A stretch of 64,000 bases of DNA from Oscillospiraceae bacterium (GTDB taxonomy: Bacteria > Bacillota > Clostridia > Oscillospirales > Ruminococcaceae): positions 1 through 64,000 of the forward strand of contig JAITFZ010000033.1 of assembly GCA_031280965.1 (NCBI GenBank), read 5' to 3'. Below are positions 48,172 through 58,748 of this stretch, one piece after another. Within the stretch, counting starts at the first letter, position 1. The number at the start of each line of letters is the position of its first letter. Below the pieces are notes generated by a model. The model was not told where the DNA came from. It made no database searches and saw only the letters and a list, made by a program, of their open reading frames with translations. Made by a program: the position numbers and the translations under genes.

Positions 48172-50685
48172 ATGAAACAAAATACAGTATTTTACAATAA
48201 AGGCATTTCACAATCTTTACAGATACTGAACGCCAACGCAAGTCAGGGTTTAACCGCTGACGAAGCGGCGCGGCGATTACTGCAAAACGGTGCAAACCGC
48301 CTTCAAAGCGCGAAAAAAAAGTCTCTGCTTCTGCGAATTTTAGCACAGTTCAAAGATTTTCTCGTGATTATATTAATAACGGCGGCGGTTATATCCGTAA
48401 TTGCGGGCGACGGACTGAAAGACGCAATCATCATAACCGCCATTCTAACAGTCAACATGATTATCGGTATAACACAGGAGAACAAAGCGGACAATGCGCT
48501 TAAAGAGCTTAAAGACATGTCAAGCCCGAAAGCCAAAGTTAAAAGAGACGGACAAGTTATAAAAATTGATTCCGACGGTTTGGTAACGGGTGATATTGTT
48601 ATTTTGGACGCAGGGGATTACGTGCCGGCGGATATTAGAATTATCGAAGGCACAAACCTTAAAATAGACGAGTCTGCTTTAACGGGGGAGTCCGCGCCTG
48701 TTGAAAAAGACGCTGAAACTGTGCTTGAAAGCGGCACGGGATTGAGCGACAGAATAAACTGCGCGTCCATGGGTACGGTAGTTACCTGCGGCAGAGGAAC
48801 CGGAGTCGTTTGCGCCACGGGAACGGACACCGAAATGGGCAAAATCGCGGCACTTCTGAATGAAACCGATGAAGCCGCCACACCTTTGCAGGATAAGCTT
48901 AATTCAATGGCGAAAACGCTCGGCATAATCTGCATAATAACCTGCGCTCTGATTTTCGGAATCGGCTTTTTATATTCAATGGATTTGCTTGAAATGCTTA
49001 TGGTGTCGGTATCATTGGCAGTCGCGGCTGTTCCCGAGGGCATTGCAATCATCGCCACGGTCATACTCGCAATCGGCGTACAAAAAATGGTTCGCCGCAA
49101 TGTGATTGTAAAGAAACTGCGGGCGGTGGAAACCCTCGGCAGTACAACAGTCATTTGCTCTGATAAAACCGGCACAATGACGCAGAATAAGATGACGGTG
49201 ACAGAGCAGTGGACGATTGACAATAAACAATATACAATTGATTTACTTTTAAAGTGCGGGGCGCTTTGTAATAACACCATCAAGCAAGCTGATACGGGAG
49301 GATATTTAGGCGACCCTACCGAAATCGCGCTGATGACAGCGGCGGTACAGGCGGGAGTCGATATTTCCGGCTATGAGCGAATCGGCGAAATACCGTTTGA
49401 TTCGGCAACTAAATTTATGCAGGTTAGCTATGCCGGGATGGATTACCTTAAAGGTTCATTGGAAGCAGTTATGTTGCAATGCAATACTAACGATAATAAA
49501 ATTAAAGCCGTGGCGGATGAAATGGCGGGTAAGGCGCTCAGAGTGCTGGCGTTTGCATACAGGAAAACAGGCGAAGAGCGGTTTACGTTTATAGGAATTC
49601 AAGGCATGATTGACCCGCCGCGTGAGGAAGTAAAAGAATCGGTGGAAATGTGCCGCACCGCCGGGATTAACGTCAAGATGATTACAGGCGACCATAAGAT
49701 TACCGCCGGAGCGATAGCCAAGACGCTCGGGATTATGAATGACGGCGATATGACTTTGGAGGGCAGTGAGCTTGATAATTTAACAGATGAAGAGTTGCGG
49801 GAAAAGGTTAAAACCGTCAATGTTTTCGCCCGCGTTTCGCCCGAACACAAAGTCCGCATAGTAACCGCGATTCGCGAGAACAACAACATCGTCGCAATGA
49901 CCGGAGACGGCGTAAACGATGCACCCTCACTTAAAAAAGCCAACATCGGCATAGCGATGGGCATTACAGGTACAGATGTCTCAAAAGAAGCCGCCGACAT
50001 GGTTCTGACCGATGATAATTTTGTAAGCATAGTCGGCGCGCTTGAACAGGGCCGAACGATTTACGACAATATAAGAAAGGTTACGGGGTATCTTTTTTCC
50101 TGCAATATCGGCGAACTTTTAATTATATTTTTAGCAATTGCTTTCGGCTTGCCTGTACCGCTTGTGGCCACACAGCTGCTATTCATGAATCTGCTGACGG
50201 ACGCCTTCCCTGCTTTCGCTCTCGGCATGGAAAGAAAAGAAGCCGGCGTCATGAAGCGCTGCCCCCGTGACCCGAAAGAACCTATTATAAATAAGAGCAT
50301 GAAAAGCTCGGTTGCGCTACGGTCGTTGCTTGTGTGCGCGGGTGCGCTCGGCGCGTTTCTGTACGGATTTAATTTCCACAGTTATGAAATTGCCGTCAGC
50401 ATGTGCTTCTTCACATTAGTAGCAAGCGAGCTTTTAATAGCATATCCGTCAAAGACGGAAGCGCCGCTGTGCTTCAGGCGCGGGTTATGGGAAAACCACT
50501 TTCTTAATATATCAATCGCACTGTCTTTAGTAATTCTGATTGCCGTTATGTATCTGCCGGTTTTAAACGGGCTGTTCATGACCGTGCCGCTGAATATTGC
50601 GCAATTTGCGGTTTGTACGGGATTTACAGCACTCCCGCTCACAGGAAGCGAACTTTCAAAAAAACTGTTCCCCCGAAGCTTTTAA
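48172..50685 (+). CDS. P2-type cation-translocating ATPase (Ca2+/Mn2+-like)
   Basis: ICSDKTGTMTQNKM, GDPTEIALM, MTGDGVNDAPSLKKANIGIAMG. Confidence 0.95.
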   Translation: MKQNTVFYNKGISQSLQILNANASQGLTADEAARRLLQNGANRLQSAKKKSLLLRILAQFKDFLVIILITAAVISVIAGDGLKDAIIITAILTVNMIIGITQENKADNALKELKDMSSPKAKVKRDGQVIKIDSDGLVTGDIVILDAGDYVPADIRIIEGTNLKIDESALTGESAPVEKDAETVLESGTGLSDRINCASMGTVVTCGRGTGVVCATGTDTEMGKIAALLNETDEAATPLQDKLNSMAKTLGIICIITCALIFGIGFLYSMDLLEMLMVSVSLAVAAVPEGIAIIATVILAIGVQKMVRRNVIVKKLRAVETLGSTTVICSDKTGTMTQNKMTVTEQWTIDNKQYTIDLLLKCGALCNNTIKQADTGGYLGDPTEIALMTAAVQAGVDISGYERIGEIPFDSATKFMQVSYAGMDYLKGSLEAVMLQCNTNDNKIKAVADEMAGKALRVLAFAYRKTGEERFTFIGIQGMIDPPREEVKESVEMCRTAGINVKMITGDHKITAGAIAKTLGIMNDGDMTLEGSELDNLTDEELREKVKTVNVFARVSPEHKVRIVTAIRENNNIVAMTGDGVNDAPSLKKANIGIAMGITGTDVSKEAADMVLTDDNFVSIVGALEQGRTIYDNIRKVTGYLFSCNIGELLIIFLAIAFGLPVPLVATQLLFMNLLTDAFPAFALGMERKEAGVMKRCPRDPKEPIINKSMKSSVALRSLLVCAGALGAFLYGFNFHSYEIAVSMCFFTLVASELLIAYPSKTEAPLCFRRGLWENHFLNISIALSLVILIAVMYLPVLNGLFMTVPLNIAQFAVCTGFTALPLTGSELSKKLFPRSF

Positions 50686-50768
50686 CAAACTCGCTATTGA
50701 CGAAATGGCAAAAATATGCTATAATTTATTTTGAAATATTTTTAGAAGTATAAAAGGTATCGCAATTC

Positions 50769-52307
50769 ATGTTGACAATTTTATCACTGCTTCCAATAAT
50801 AAGCCTTCTTGTCTGCCTTATTTTCATTAAACTTAAAGTTGCGAAATCGGGGACAATCTCGCTCGCCTTGGCGCTTATAATCGCGTTTGTTTTCTTCGGA
50901 TTTACTCCGTTCGGGCTGTCCGTTGCGGTGGCAAAAGCGCTGTGGTTAGCGTTATTCGTTTCACTAATCGTATGGTGCGCGCTGTTTTTGTACCATTTGG
51001 TCAGCGACTTCGGAGCGATTGAAGTAATAAATAAAAACATAGCGGTTTTAGTGAGGGACAAGTTTATTGCGTTTTTACTTTTAGCGTGGCTGTTCACGGG
51101 AATGTTGCAGGGAATCGCCGGCTTCGGAATCCCTTCCGTAATTGTTGCGCCGATTTTACTTGCGCTCGGATTTAATCCCGTTAAATCGCTTGCCGCAGCA
51201 TTGCTCGGACATTCCTGGGCGGTTACGTTCGGCTCAATGGGCGCGGCGTTTTTTGTAATTCAAGGCATTACGGGAGTGGAGGAAGTTACCCTCGGACTTC
51301 CCGTGTGGGTATTTAACACAGCGACTATTTTAATGACAGGGATTGGCGTATGCTGGATTTATGACGGTTTTAGGGGTATAAAAAAAGGCTTGTTATATGT
51401 ATTGCCTGTGTGGGCGGTAATGGCGGCTGTACAATTCTTCATTATTTTCTTTAAAATGTATTCGCTTGCTACTTTGATTACAGCGCTTGCCGGACTTGCT
51501 GTTATGTTCCTGTTATATAAATTACGCTTTAAGGGCGGCGGCAAGAGCCGCTTATACAGAGGCAAACTCACTTTACTGCAATCGGTATTCCCTTACGCGC
51601 TTATTATGCTGTTATTGCTGTCGTTTCAGTTTATTCCGGCGCAGATTCGTAATGCCGCCGCAATATCGCCTAACTTCCCCGCAACCGCAACCACAGCGGA
51701 AATCCCCCATGAGGTAAGCGAAGAAGCTAATTACAACCCGATACGACTGTTCGTGCATCCGGGAATAGTGCTGTTGCTTGCCGCAGGAACCGCCTGCATA
51801 ATCTATAGAAAAGCGGGTATCTGGGATTCGGGAGTATTTCGCGACGCAACCAAAAAAACCGTGAATAAGGGTATTCCCGCTACGCTGGCACTGCTTGCTT
51901 TCGGGAATATGTCGCTCGTTATGATGGATTCGGGCATGATGTTCCGCCTTGCTAAGACGGTTGCCGATATTACAGGGGATTTCTACCCTTTTGCTTCCCC
52001 GTTCATAGGTGTACTGGCGAGCTTTCTGACCGGAAATAACACTAACTCAAACGTCATGTTCGGTGAATTCCAGTATACCGTTGCTAATGAATTAGGCTTG
52101 AGCGGCGCGGTTATGTCTGCCGTCCAGTCAATTTCGGGGGCGCTCGGTTGTGCAATCGGCTCTACGCTTGTGTTAATGGCTGCACTGGCGACTAAACAAA
52201 CCGATAAAATCCCGCTGATTTTAAAAAAGCTGATTCCGCTTATATTGTTAATTGCCTTAGTACTGGGCATTATAAACTTTATAGTCATTAATTATATAAT
52301 AACGTAA
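50769..52307 (+). CDS. L-lactate permease (LctP) family transporter
   Basis: GIAGFGIPSVIVAPILLALGFNPVKSLAAALLGHSWAVTFGSMG; GVLASFLTGNNTNSNVMFGEFQ. Confidence 0.85.
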   Translation: MLTILSLLPIISLLVCLIFIKLKVAKSGTISLALALIIAFVFFGFTPFGLSVAVAKALWLALFVSLIVWCALFLYHLVSDFGAIEVINKNIAVLVRDKFIAFLLLAWLFTGMLQGIAGFGIPSVIVAPILLALGFNPVKSLAAALLGHSWAVTFGSMGAAFFVIQGITGVEEVTLGLPVWVFNTATILMTGIGVCWIYDGFRGIKKGLLYVLPVWAVMAAVQFFIIFFKMYSLATLITALAGLAVMFLLYKLRFKGGGKSRLYRGKLTLLQSVFPYALIMLLLLSFQFIPAQIRNAAAISPNFPATATTAEIPHEVSEEANYNPIRLFVHPGIVLLLAAGTACIIYRKAGIWDSGVFRDATKKTVNKGIPATLALLAFGNMSLVMMDSGMMFRLAKTVADITGDFYPFASPFIGVLASFLTGNNTNSNVMFGEFQYTVANELGLSGAVMSAVQSISGALGCAIGSTLVLMAALATKQTDKIPLILKKLIPLILLIALVLGIINFIVINYIIT

Positions 52308-52326
52308 AAAGAAAAGGAGAACGTTT

Positions 52327-55300
52327 ATGAAAGAAATAAAGAAAGTTTTAATCGCGAACAGAGGTGAAATCGCGATTAGGATTATCAGAGCCTGCAACGA
52401 TATGAACCTGAAAACCATCGCAATCTACTCAAAAGAGGATAAGTTGTCGCTCTTTCGCACCCTCGCAGATGAAGCGTATTTAATCGGCGAAAATCAAAGC
52501 CCGCTCGGCGCGTATTTAGATATACACCAAATCGTCAGACTTGCAAAACGCAAAGGCGCAGACGCTATTCACCCCGGTTACGGCTTCTTGTCGGAAAACG
52601 CCGCCTTCGCTAAGGCTTGCGAGGACGCCGGCATTATATTTATAGGTCCGCCTTCCGATGTTCTTGCGAAAATGGGCGACAAGCTTAACGCCAAAAAAGT
52701 TGCGGTTGAATCCGGTGTTCCTATTATCCAGGGAACAGAAAACCCGCTCATCTCGCTTGAAGAAGCGAAAAAATACGTTGAAAAGTTCGGCTATCCGGTT
52801 ATACTTAAAGCCGCGGCGGGCGGCGGCGGGCGCGGTATGCGCCTGATTACAAAGGCAGAAGAGCTTGACAGCTCTTTTGATGTCGTGCAGAGCGAAGCGC
52901 TGAAAGCATTCGGCAGTGCCGATGTGTTCCTTGAAAAGTTCCTCGAAGAGCCTAAGCACATAGAAGTGCAAATCCTCGCCGACAGCCACGGAAATGTTCT
53001 GCATTTATACGAGCGCGACTGTTCTGTACAAAGACGCTACCAAAAAGTCGTGGAAATTGCACCCGCTTTCACTATTCCCGATGAAAAGCGGGCGGCTATT
53101 AACGACGATGCCGTAAAAATCGCAAAGGCGGTAGGCTATATAAACGCCGGAACTGTTGAATTCTTAGTTGACCGTCACGGCGACCACTACTTTATTGAAA
53201 TGAACCCGCGTGTTCAGGTAGAACACACGGTTACTGAAATGGTTACGGGCGTTGATATTATACAATCGCAGATTGCTGTTGCACAAGGACATAAGCTTTC
53301 CGACCCCGTAATCGGCATAACCTCACAGGAAGATGTGCGCCTTTTCGGCTGTGCAATTCAAAGCCGCGTAACTACCGAAGACCCTAAGAACAACTTCGCG
53401 CCCGATACAGGTAAAATCACAGCGTATCGCTCGGGCGGCGGCTTCGGCGTAAGGCTTGACGCCGGAAACGCATTCACGGGAGCAGTAATCACGCCGTTTT
53501 ATGACAGCCTGCTTGTTAAAGTCACCACCGCAGACCGTACTTTCGACGGAGCAAGACGCAAAATGCTGCGCGCTCTTAAAGAAATCCGCATTAAAGGCGT
53601 AAAAACCAACATTTCATTCCTCAGTAACGTGCTGACTCACGACACTTTCGTATCCGGAAAGTGTCATACAAAGTTTATTGACGAAACCCCGGCGCTGTTT
53701 GAATTAAAAGATTCAAATGACCGCGACAGAAAAGTCCTGACTTATATCAGCACGGCTATTTTAGCAAACCCGAACAGCGAGGATAAACCGTTTTTCGATG
53801 ACCCGCGTATACCGTCGGGCTACAGTGAAGAAAATATTCCGAACGGTATAAAACAAATTCTCGACCGCGAAGGTCCCGAAAAGTTCTCCAAGTGGATTCT
53901 CGGTCAGAAGAAACTGCTCATTACCGACACAACCATGCGTGACGCACAGCAATCGCTGATTGCCACACGTATGCGTACCCGCGATATGCGCCGTATTTCT
54001 ACCCCGACCGCGCATATTTTAAAGGACTGCTTTTCGCTTGAAATGTGGGGCGGTGCAACATTCGACACAACTTACAGATTTTTGCATGAATCGCCGTGGG
54101 TACGCCTTGACGAACTTAGGCGCAAAATCCCGAATATACCTTTCCAGATGCTGTTCCGCGGCGCAAACGCCGTTGGTTACAGCAGTTACCCCGACAGCTT
54201 AATAAAAGCCTTCATTCAGGAAGCAGCAAGCGGCGGCATAGACATCTTTCGTATATTCGACTCGCTCAACTGGCTTCCGAACATGGAATTTGCTATTCAG
54301 GAAGTAATAAAGTCCGGCAAGATCGCCAATGTAACCATGTGCTATACAGGCAATATTCTTGAAGCAAGCCGCGATAAATATGACTTAAAATACTATGTTG
54401 AACTCGCTAAGGAAATTGAGAAGCGCGGCGCGCATATTCTTACAATCAAGGATATGTCCGGCTTGCTTCGCCCCTATGCCGCAAGAAAGCTTATCCGCGC
54501 ACTCAAGGACAGCATAAATATTCCGGTTCACCTGCACACTCACGATACAAGCGGCAACGGTATCGCGACCTATATGATGGCTTGTGAGGAAGGCACGGAT
54601 ATAGTAGACACCGCTATTTCGTCCATGAGTTCGCTTACGAGCCAGCCGTCGATGAACTCGCTTGCCGCCGCACTTGAAGGCAGTGAAAGAGACCCCGGCT
54701 TCTCCCGCTCCGAACTGCAAAAACTGACCGATTACTGGGCTGATGTGCGCCCGTATTACAGTCAGTTTGAGGGAGATATTATCACGCCTGAAGCGGAAAT
54801 CTACGAGCTTGAAATACCGGGCGGACAGTACACGAACCTGAAGTCGCAGGTTGCACAGCTCGGGCTCGGCGACAGATTCGATGAAGTCAAGAAAAAATAT
54901 ATCGAAGTAAACGAAATCCTCGGCGACATAGTAAAGGTCACGCCGTCCTCAAAGATGGTCGGCGACTTGGCAATCTTCATGGTTCAAAACGACCTGACCG
55001 CCGAAAACATCGTAAAGCGCGGCGAAATGCTGACATTTCCTGATTCTGTCGTGAGTTATTTCAAAGGGCTGATGGGTCAGCCGGCTTTCGGTTTCCCGGA
55101 AGACTTACAAAAAGTGGCACTTAAAGGCGAAACGCCGTTCACCGGTCGCCCCGGCGCGGAACTCCCGCCGGTTGACATTGAAAAAATTAGAGAAGACTTA
55201 AAGAAAAAGTTCCCCGAAAATCCAAATCCGACAACCCGCGACGCAATAAGCTGGTGCCTGTATCCGAAAGTTTTCGAGGATTATCTTGCGCGGTGCGAGG

Positions 55301-55761
55301 AATACAGCGATATAAGCCGCATGGTTTCGCACGTTTTCTTCATGGGTATGTCGAAGAATGAATCTACGGAAATCTCCATCGAAGACGGAAAGAACCTGAT
55401 GGTTAAATTCATCGGAACAGGCGAGGAAAACAACGACGGCACACGTGTTATGCAGTTTGAGCTTAACGGCGTTCGCCGCGATGTGACGGTTGCGGATAAA
55501 ACCATACAGGTGGCTTCCGAAAAAACACGGCTTGCCGACTTTGAAAACAGAAAGCACGTGGGCTCAAGCATACCGGGCGCGGTTTCAAAGATATATGTTA
55601 AGCGGGGCGACACAGTCGAGAAGAATCAGCCGCTGTTCGTAATCGAAGCTATGAAAATGGAAACAAGCGTTGTGGCGATGATTTCCGGCACGGTGAACGA
55701 AATTTTTGTGCGCGAGGGGCAAATCGTAAAGGCAGGGGAGTTACTCGCAATCTTGCAGTAA
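52327..55761 (+). CDS. pyc: Pyruvate carboxylase
   Basis: Biotin carboxylase N-terminus (KVLIANRGEIAIRIIRAC), carboxyltransferase (TTMRDAQQSLIATRMRT), biotinyl motif EAMKMET. Confidence 0.97.
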   Translation: MKEIKKVLIANRGEIAIRIIRACNDMNLKTIAIYSKEDKLSLFRTLADEAYLIGENQSPLGAYLDIHQIVRLAKRKGADAIHPGYGFLSENAAFAKACEDAGIIFIGPPSDVLAKMGDKLNAKKVAVESGVPIIQGTENPLISLEEAKKYVEKFGYPVILKAAAGGGGRGMRLITKAEELDSSFDVVQSEALKAFGSADVFLEKFLEEPKHIEVQILADSHGNVLHLYERDCSVQRRYQKVVEIAPAFTIPDEKRAAINDDAVKIAKAVGYINAGTVEFLVDRHGDHYFIEMNPRVQVEHTVTEMVTGVDIIQSQIAVAQGHKLSDPVIGITSQEDVRLFGCAIQSRVTTEDPKNNFAPDTGKITAYRSGGGFGVRLDAGNAFTGAVITPFYDSLLVKVTTADRTFDGARRKMLRALKEIRIKGVKTNISFLSNVLTHDTFVSGKCHTKFIDETPALFELKDSNDRDRKVLTYISTAILANPNSEDKPFFDDPRIPSGYSEENIPNGIKQILDREGPEKFSKWILGQKKLLITDTTMRDAQQSLIATRMRTRDMRRISTPTAHILKDCFSLEMWGGATFDTTYRFLHESPWVRLDELRRKIPNIPFQMLFRGANAVGYSSYPDSLIKAFIQEAASGGIDIFRIFDSLNWLPNMEFAIQEVIKSGKIANVTMCYTGNILEASRDKYDLKYYVELAKEIEKRGAHILTIKDMSGLLRPYAARKLIRALKDSINIPVHLHTHDTSGNGIATYMMACEEGTDIVDTAISSMSSLTSQPSMNSLAAALEGSERDPGFSRSELQKLTDYWADVRPYYSQFEGDIITPEAEIYELEIPGGQYTNLKSQVAQLGLGDRFDEVKKKYIEVNEILGDIVKVTPSSKMVGDLAIFMVQNDLTAENIVKRGEMLTFPDSVVSYFKGLMGQPAFGFPEDLQKVALKGETPFTGRPGAELPPVDIEKIREDLKKKFPENPNPTTRDAISWCLYPKVFEDYLARCEEYSDISRMVSHVFFMGMSKNESTEISIEDGKNLMVKFIGTGEENNDGTRVMQFELNGVRRDVTVADKTIQVASEKTRLADFENRKHVGSSIPGAVSKIYVKRGDTVEKNQPLFVIEAMKMETSVVAMISGTVNEIFVREGQIVKAGELLAILQ

Positions 55762-57645
55762 AAGCCATTCATCCGTTAAATCCGAAAGTTGCGATTTCGT
55801 TTGCTCATAGAGCGCAATCTTCTCACTAAGAATTTGATAATCGGCGCAAATATCAGGGTTTTCCATATCCTGTTGCAATTCGGCAACTAAAAGCTCGGCG
55901 CGGCGTATTTCGGACTCAAGTTCCTTAATACGTACGCGCTTTTTTGTTTCGTGAGCGCGCTGTTCTTTTGTGCGGTAGTTGCCGACGGACTGCGGACGCT
56001 CTATGCGCTCCCCTGTAATAACGTCAGCGACATTTTGCTGTTTACGTTTCAGCTCCATGTATTCGTCGAAGCCGCCGTCAATGCAACGCGCATTGTTTTC
56101 CTTTATTTCAAGTATGCGGGTGGAAAGTTTGTTAAGCAGATAACGGTCGTGCGACACGAATATAATTGAGCCGTCGAATTCACAGAGCGCGTCTTCGAGC
56201 GTCTCCCGCGTATCTATGTCAAGATGGTTCGTCGGCTCGTCAAGGATAAGCACGTTCCCGCGTTCGAGCATCATGATGGCAAAGCGCAGTTTCGCCCGTT
56301 CGCCGCCCGAAATAACCCCGACTTTCTTGTAAACGTTCTCGCCTGTAATCCGTACACTTCCGAGCAAACTACGAACTTCAAGCTCTGTCATCTTAGGATA
56401 AAGCCTGTGAACAGCATTCATGACCTTATCGTTCATATTGAAATAATCGTTAGCCTGCTCGAAATAGGCGGTTTTTACATAATCGCCCCACTTAATTTGC
56501 CCGCGTGAATACGGCAGTTTCCCCTGAATTACTTTTAACAGTGAAGATTTTCCAATCCCGTTCGCGCCCACGATTCCGAGCTTTTCGCCCCTGCGTAATC
56601 CGAATGACAGCGATTCAATAAGCGTTATATTTTTACCCACCGTCAAGTCAATGTTCTCGACCGCCAAAAGTTCCTTAACCGGCATACGGTCATATGTGAA
56701 GCGGATTTTCGCGCTTTTTTCAAACATCACGGGTTTTTCAATTATGTCCATGCTTTCAAGCTTTGTTCTGCGGCTTTTCGCCATGTTTGAAGTTGAAGCC
56801 CGCACCAAATTACGGTCAACATAGTCCTGCAATTTCGCAATTTCGGCTTGCTGAGCCTCGTATTCTTTCAATTGCCTCGTTACCAACTCTGCCTTTTGCG
56901 CGGCGAACGCCGAGTAATTCCCCTTAAAACGCCGCAGAACCCCGCGCTCGATTTCACAGGTTGAAGTAATCAGCTTGTCTAAAAAATAGCGGTCGTGCGA
57001 AACTACCAAAAGTGCGCCTTTATAATCCCGCAGATACTCTTCAAACCACATAATTGTATCAAAATCAAGGTGATTCGTGGGTTCATCGAGAATAAGCAGT
57101 CCCGGGTTTTCGAGCAGAAGCTTAGCAAGCGCAAGACGGGTTTTTTCGCCGCCGCTTAGTGTCGAGATTATCCTCTCATAAGTTTCCGGCGGAAAGCCCA
57201 TACCGTTCAGGATTTTGCTTATTTTAACGTCAATTAAGTAGCCGTCATTCGCTTCAAAATAGGCTGTTTTCCCGGAGTATTCATCTGCAAATTGCTCGGT
57301 AAGGTTGCTGTTCCGCAGTTCTTCAAGCCTTGCGGAAATATCAAGAAGTTCCCTGAACACACCTTTCATCTCATTGATAATAGTGCAGTTCTTTTCAAGC
57401 CCCGAATCCTGCGCCAAAAAGCCGATTACCGCATCTTTATTCTTAGAAATACGAGGGATATAAGGCTCCGGTTGCGTGTCAGGAATTTCAAGCCCGGTGA
57501 TAATTCTGAGCAATGTGGATTTTCCGCAACCGTTAATGCCGATTAAACCTATGCGGTCATTGTCTTCTATGGTTAAGGCGGCGTTTTTAAGCACCTGATT
57601 TCCGCCGTAATACTTACTTATGTTTTCAAGGGTTATAATCATCAT
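55741..57645 (-). CDS. ABC-F family ATP-binding protein
   Basis: Two ABC domains with LSGGEKTRLALAKLLLENP and ISGGERAKLRFAIMML, no TM; coiled-coil C-terminus. Confidence 0.93.
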   Translation of the reverse strand: MMIITLENISKYYGGNQVLKNAALTIEDNDRIGLIGINGCGKSTLLRIITGLEIPDTQPEPYIPRISKNKDAVIGFLAQDSGLEKNCTIINEMKGVFRELLDISARLEELRNSNLTEQFADEYSGKTAYFEANDGYLIDVKISKILNGMGFPPETYERIISTLSGGEKTRLALAKLLLENPGLLILDEPTNHLDFDTIMWFEEYLRDYKGALLVVSHDRYFLDKLITSTCEIERGVLRRFKGNYSAFAAQKAELVTRQLKEYEAQQAEIAKLQDYVDRNLVRASTSNMAKSRRTKLESMDIIEKPVMFEKSAKIRFTYDRMPVKELLAVENIDLTVGKNITLIESLSFGLRRGEKLGIVGANGIGKSSLLKVIQGKLPYSRGQIKWGDYVKTAYFEQANDYFNMNDKVMNAVHRLYPKMTELEVRSLLGSVRITGENVYKKVGVISGGERAKLRFAIMMLERGNVLILDEPTNHLDIDTRETLEDALCEFDGSIIFVSHDRYLLNKLSTRILEIKENNARCIDGGFDEYMELKRKQQNVADVITGERIERPQSVGNYRTKEQRAHETKKRVRIKELESEIRRAELLVAELQQDMENPDICADYQILSEKIALYEQTKSQLSDLTDEWLLLQDCE

Positions 57646-57660
57646 ATTATTTTTTCTAAG

Positions 57661-58707
57661 TTAAAGCTTCGCGTTCATCTCTACCCTGTCTGTAGCATAG
57701 GCCAGCGCGGTTTCTTTTGAAATAAGCATGTTCCTGTAATAATCCACGATTACATCGTCCATAAGACTCATGCCGAGACTCTTACCCTGTTGCATTATGG
57801 TTTCAAGCTGATGACACTTATTTGAGCGAATCATGTTTTTACATGCATCGGTTCCAAGCAGAATTTCAAGCGCGGCGATTCTTCCCGAACCATCCCTGAG
57901 CGGCATAAGCGACTGGCTGATTACACATTCCAAAATCTGTGAAAGCTGAACCAACATTTGTTGCTGAATATTGTGAGGGCAGGCGTCGATTATGCGGTTT
58001 ACAGCGTGAATCGCACCCCGTGTATGTAAGGTCGCCAGTACAAGGTGCCCCGTTTCCGCCGCCGTAACGGCGAGCTGCATAGTTTCATAATCGCGCATTT
58101 CGCCTACGAAAATAACGTCGGGGTCTTCACGAAGCGCACTTCTGAGCGCAGTGCTGAAGCTTTTGACATCGGTTCCGATTTCACGCTGATGAATAGTCGC
58201 CATTCTTTTTTCATAACGGTATTCTACAGGGTCTTCAATAGTTATGATGTGGCAGGGGCGCGTAGCGTTAATAAAGTCGAGTATAATCGAAAGCGTGGTT
58301 GTTTTCCCGCTGCCCGATACTCCGGTAACAAGGATTAACCCGCTTCTCTTTTTCGATAATTCCTTCAGCGTTAACGGCAGGCGCAGGTCTTCCATAGAAG
58401 GAATTGTGCTGTTGAGCAGACGGATTGCACACGCAAGCCTGCCCATCTGACGGAACACGTTACAGCGCTGTCTTGCGCCGCTTTTAAGCTCAAACACAAA
58501 GTCAATGTCGTCGCCGTTATTGAACCGCTCCTCCTGGTCAGCGTTAAGAAGTTGAATAATCATACGGTTGGTAACCGGAACATTACTAAGTTCGTCAATT
58601 TTTGCCAAATCGCCGTTTATACGGAAAACAGGCTCCGAACCAACTGATAAATGTATGTCGGAGGCATTTTTCTCCCTCGCAGCAATAATAAATTCTTCAA
58701 AAGTCAT
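57661..58707 (-). CDS. pilT: Type IV pilus twitching/retraction ATPase
   Basis: KNASDIHLSVGSEPVFRINGDL, VTGVSGSGKTTTLSIILDFIN, AIRLL, ATLHTRGAIHAVNRIID. Confidence 0.92.
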   Translation of the reverse strand: MTFEEFIIAAREKNASDIHLSVGSEPVFRINGDLAKIDELSNVPVTNRMIIQLLNADQEERFNNGDDIDFVFELKSGARQRCNVFRQMGRLACAIRLLNSTIPSMEDLRLPLTLKELSKKRSGLILVTGVSGSGKTTTLSIILDFINATRPCHIITIEDPVEYRYEKRMATIHQREIGTDVKSFSTALRSALREDPDVIFVGEMRDYETMQLAVTAAETGHLVLATLHTRGAIHAVNRIIDACPHNIQQQMLVQLSQILECVISQSLMPLRDGSGRIAALEILLGTDACKNMIRSNKCHQLETIMQQGKSLGMSLMDDVIVDYYRNMLISKETALAYATDRVEMNAKL

Positions 58708-58748
58708 AAGTCAAATTCCTTTCTTGAAATTTTTGTTTCGGGTTCCGA

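Noticed and set aside
48172-48190. ATGAAACAAAATACAG at the ATPase start resembles the leader-cassette sequence TTGAAACAAAATACARC
   Set aside because: Match is about 14 nt, lacks the palindrome and RBS parts, and encodes the natural ATPase N-terminus; most likely chance.
48618-49283. 221-aa ORF antisense to the P-type ATPase
   Set aside because: Shadow ORF; the plus strand carries conserved ATPase motifs over the same bases.
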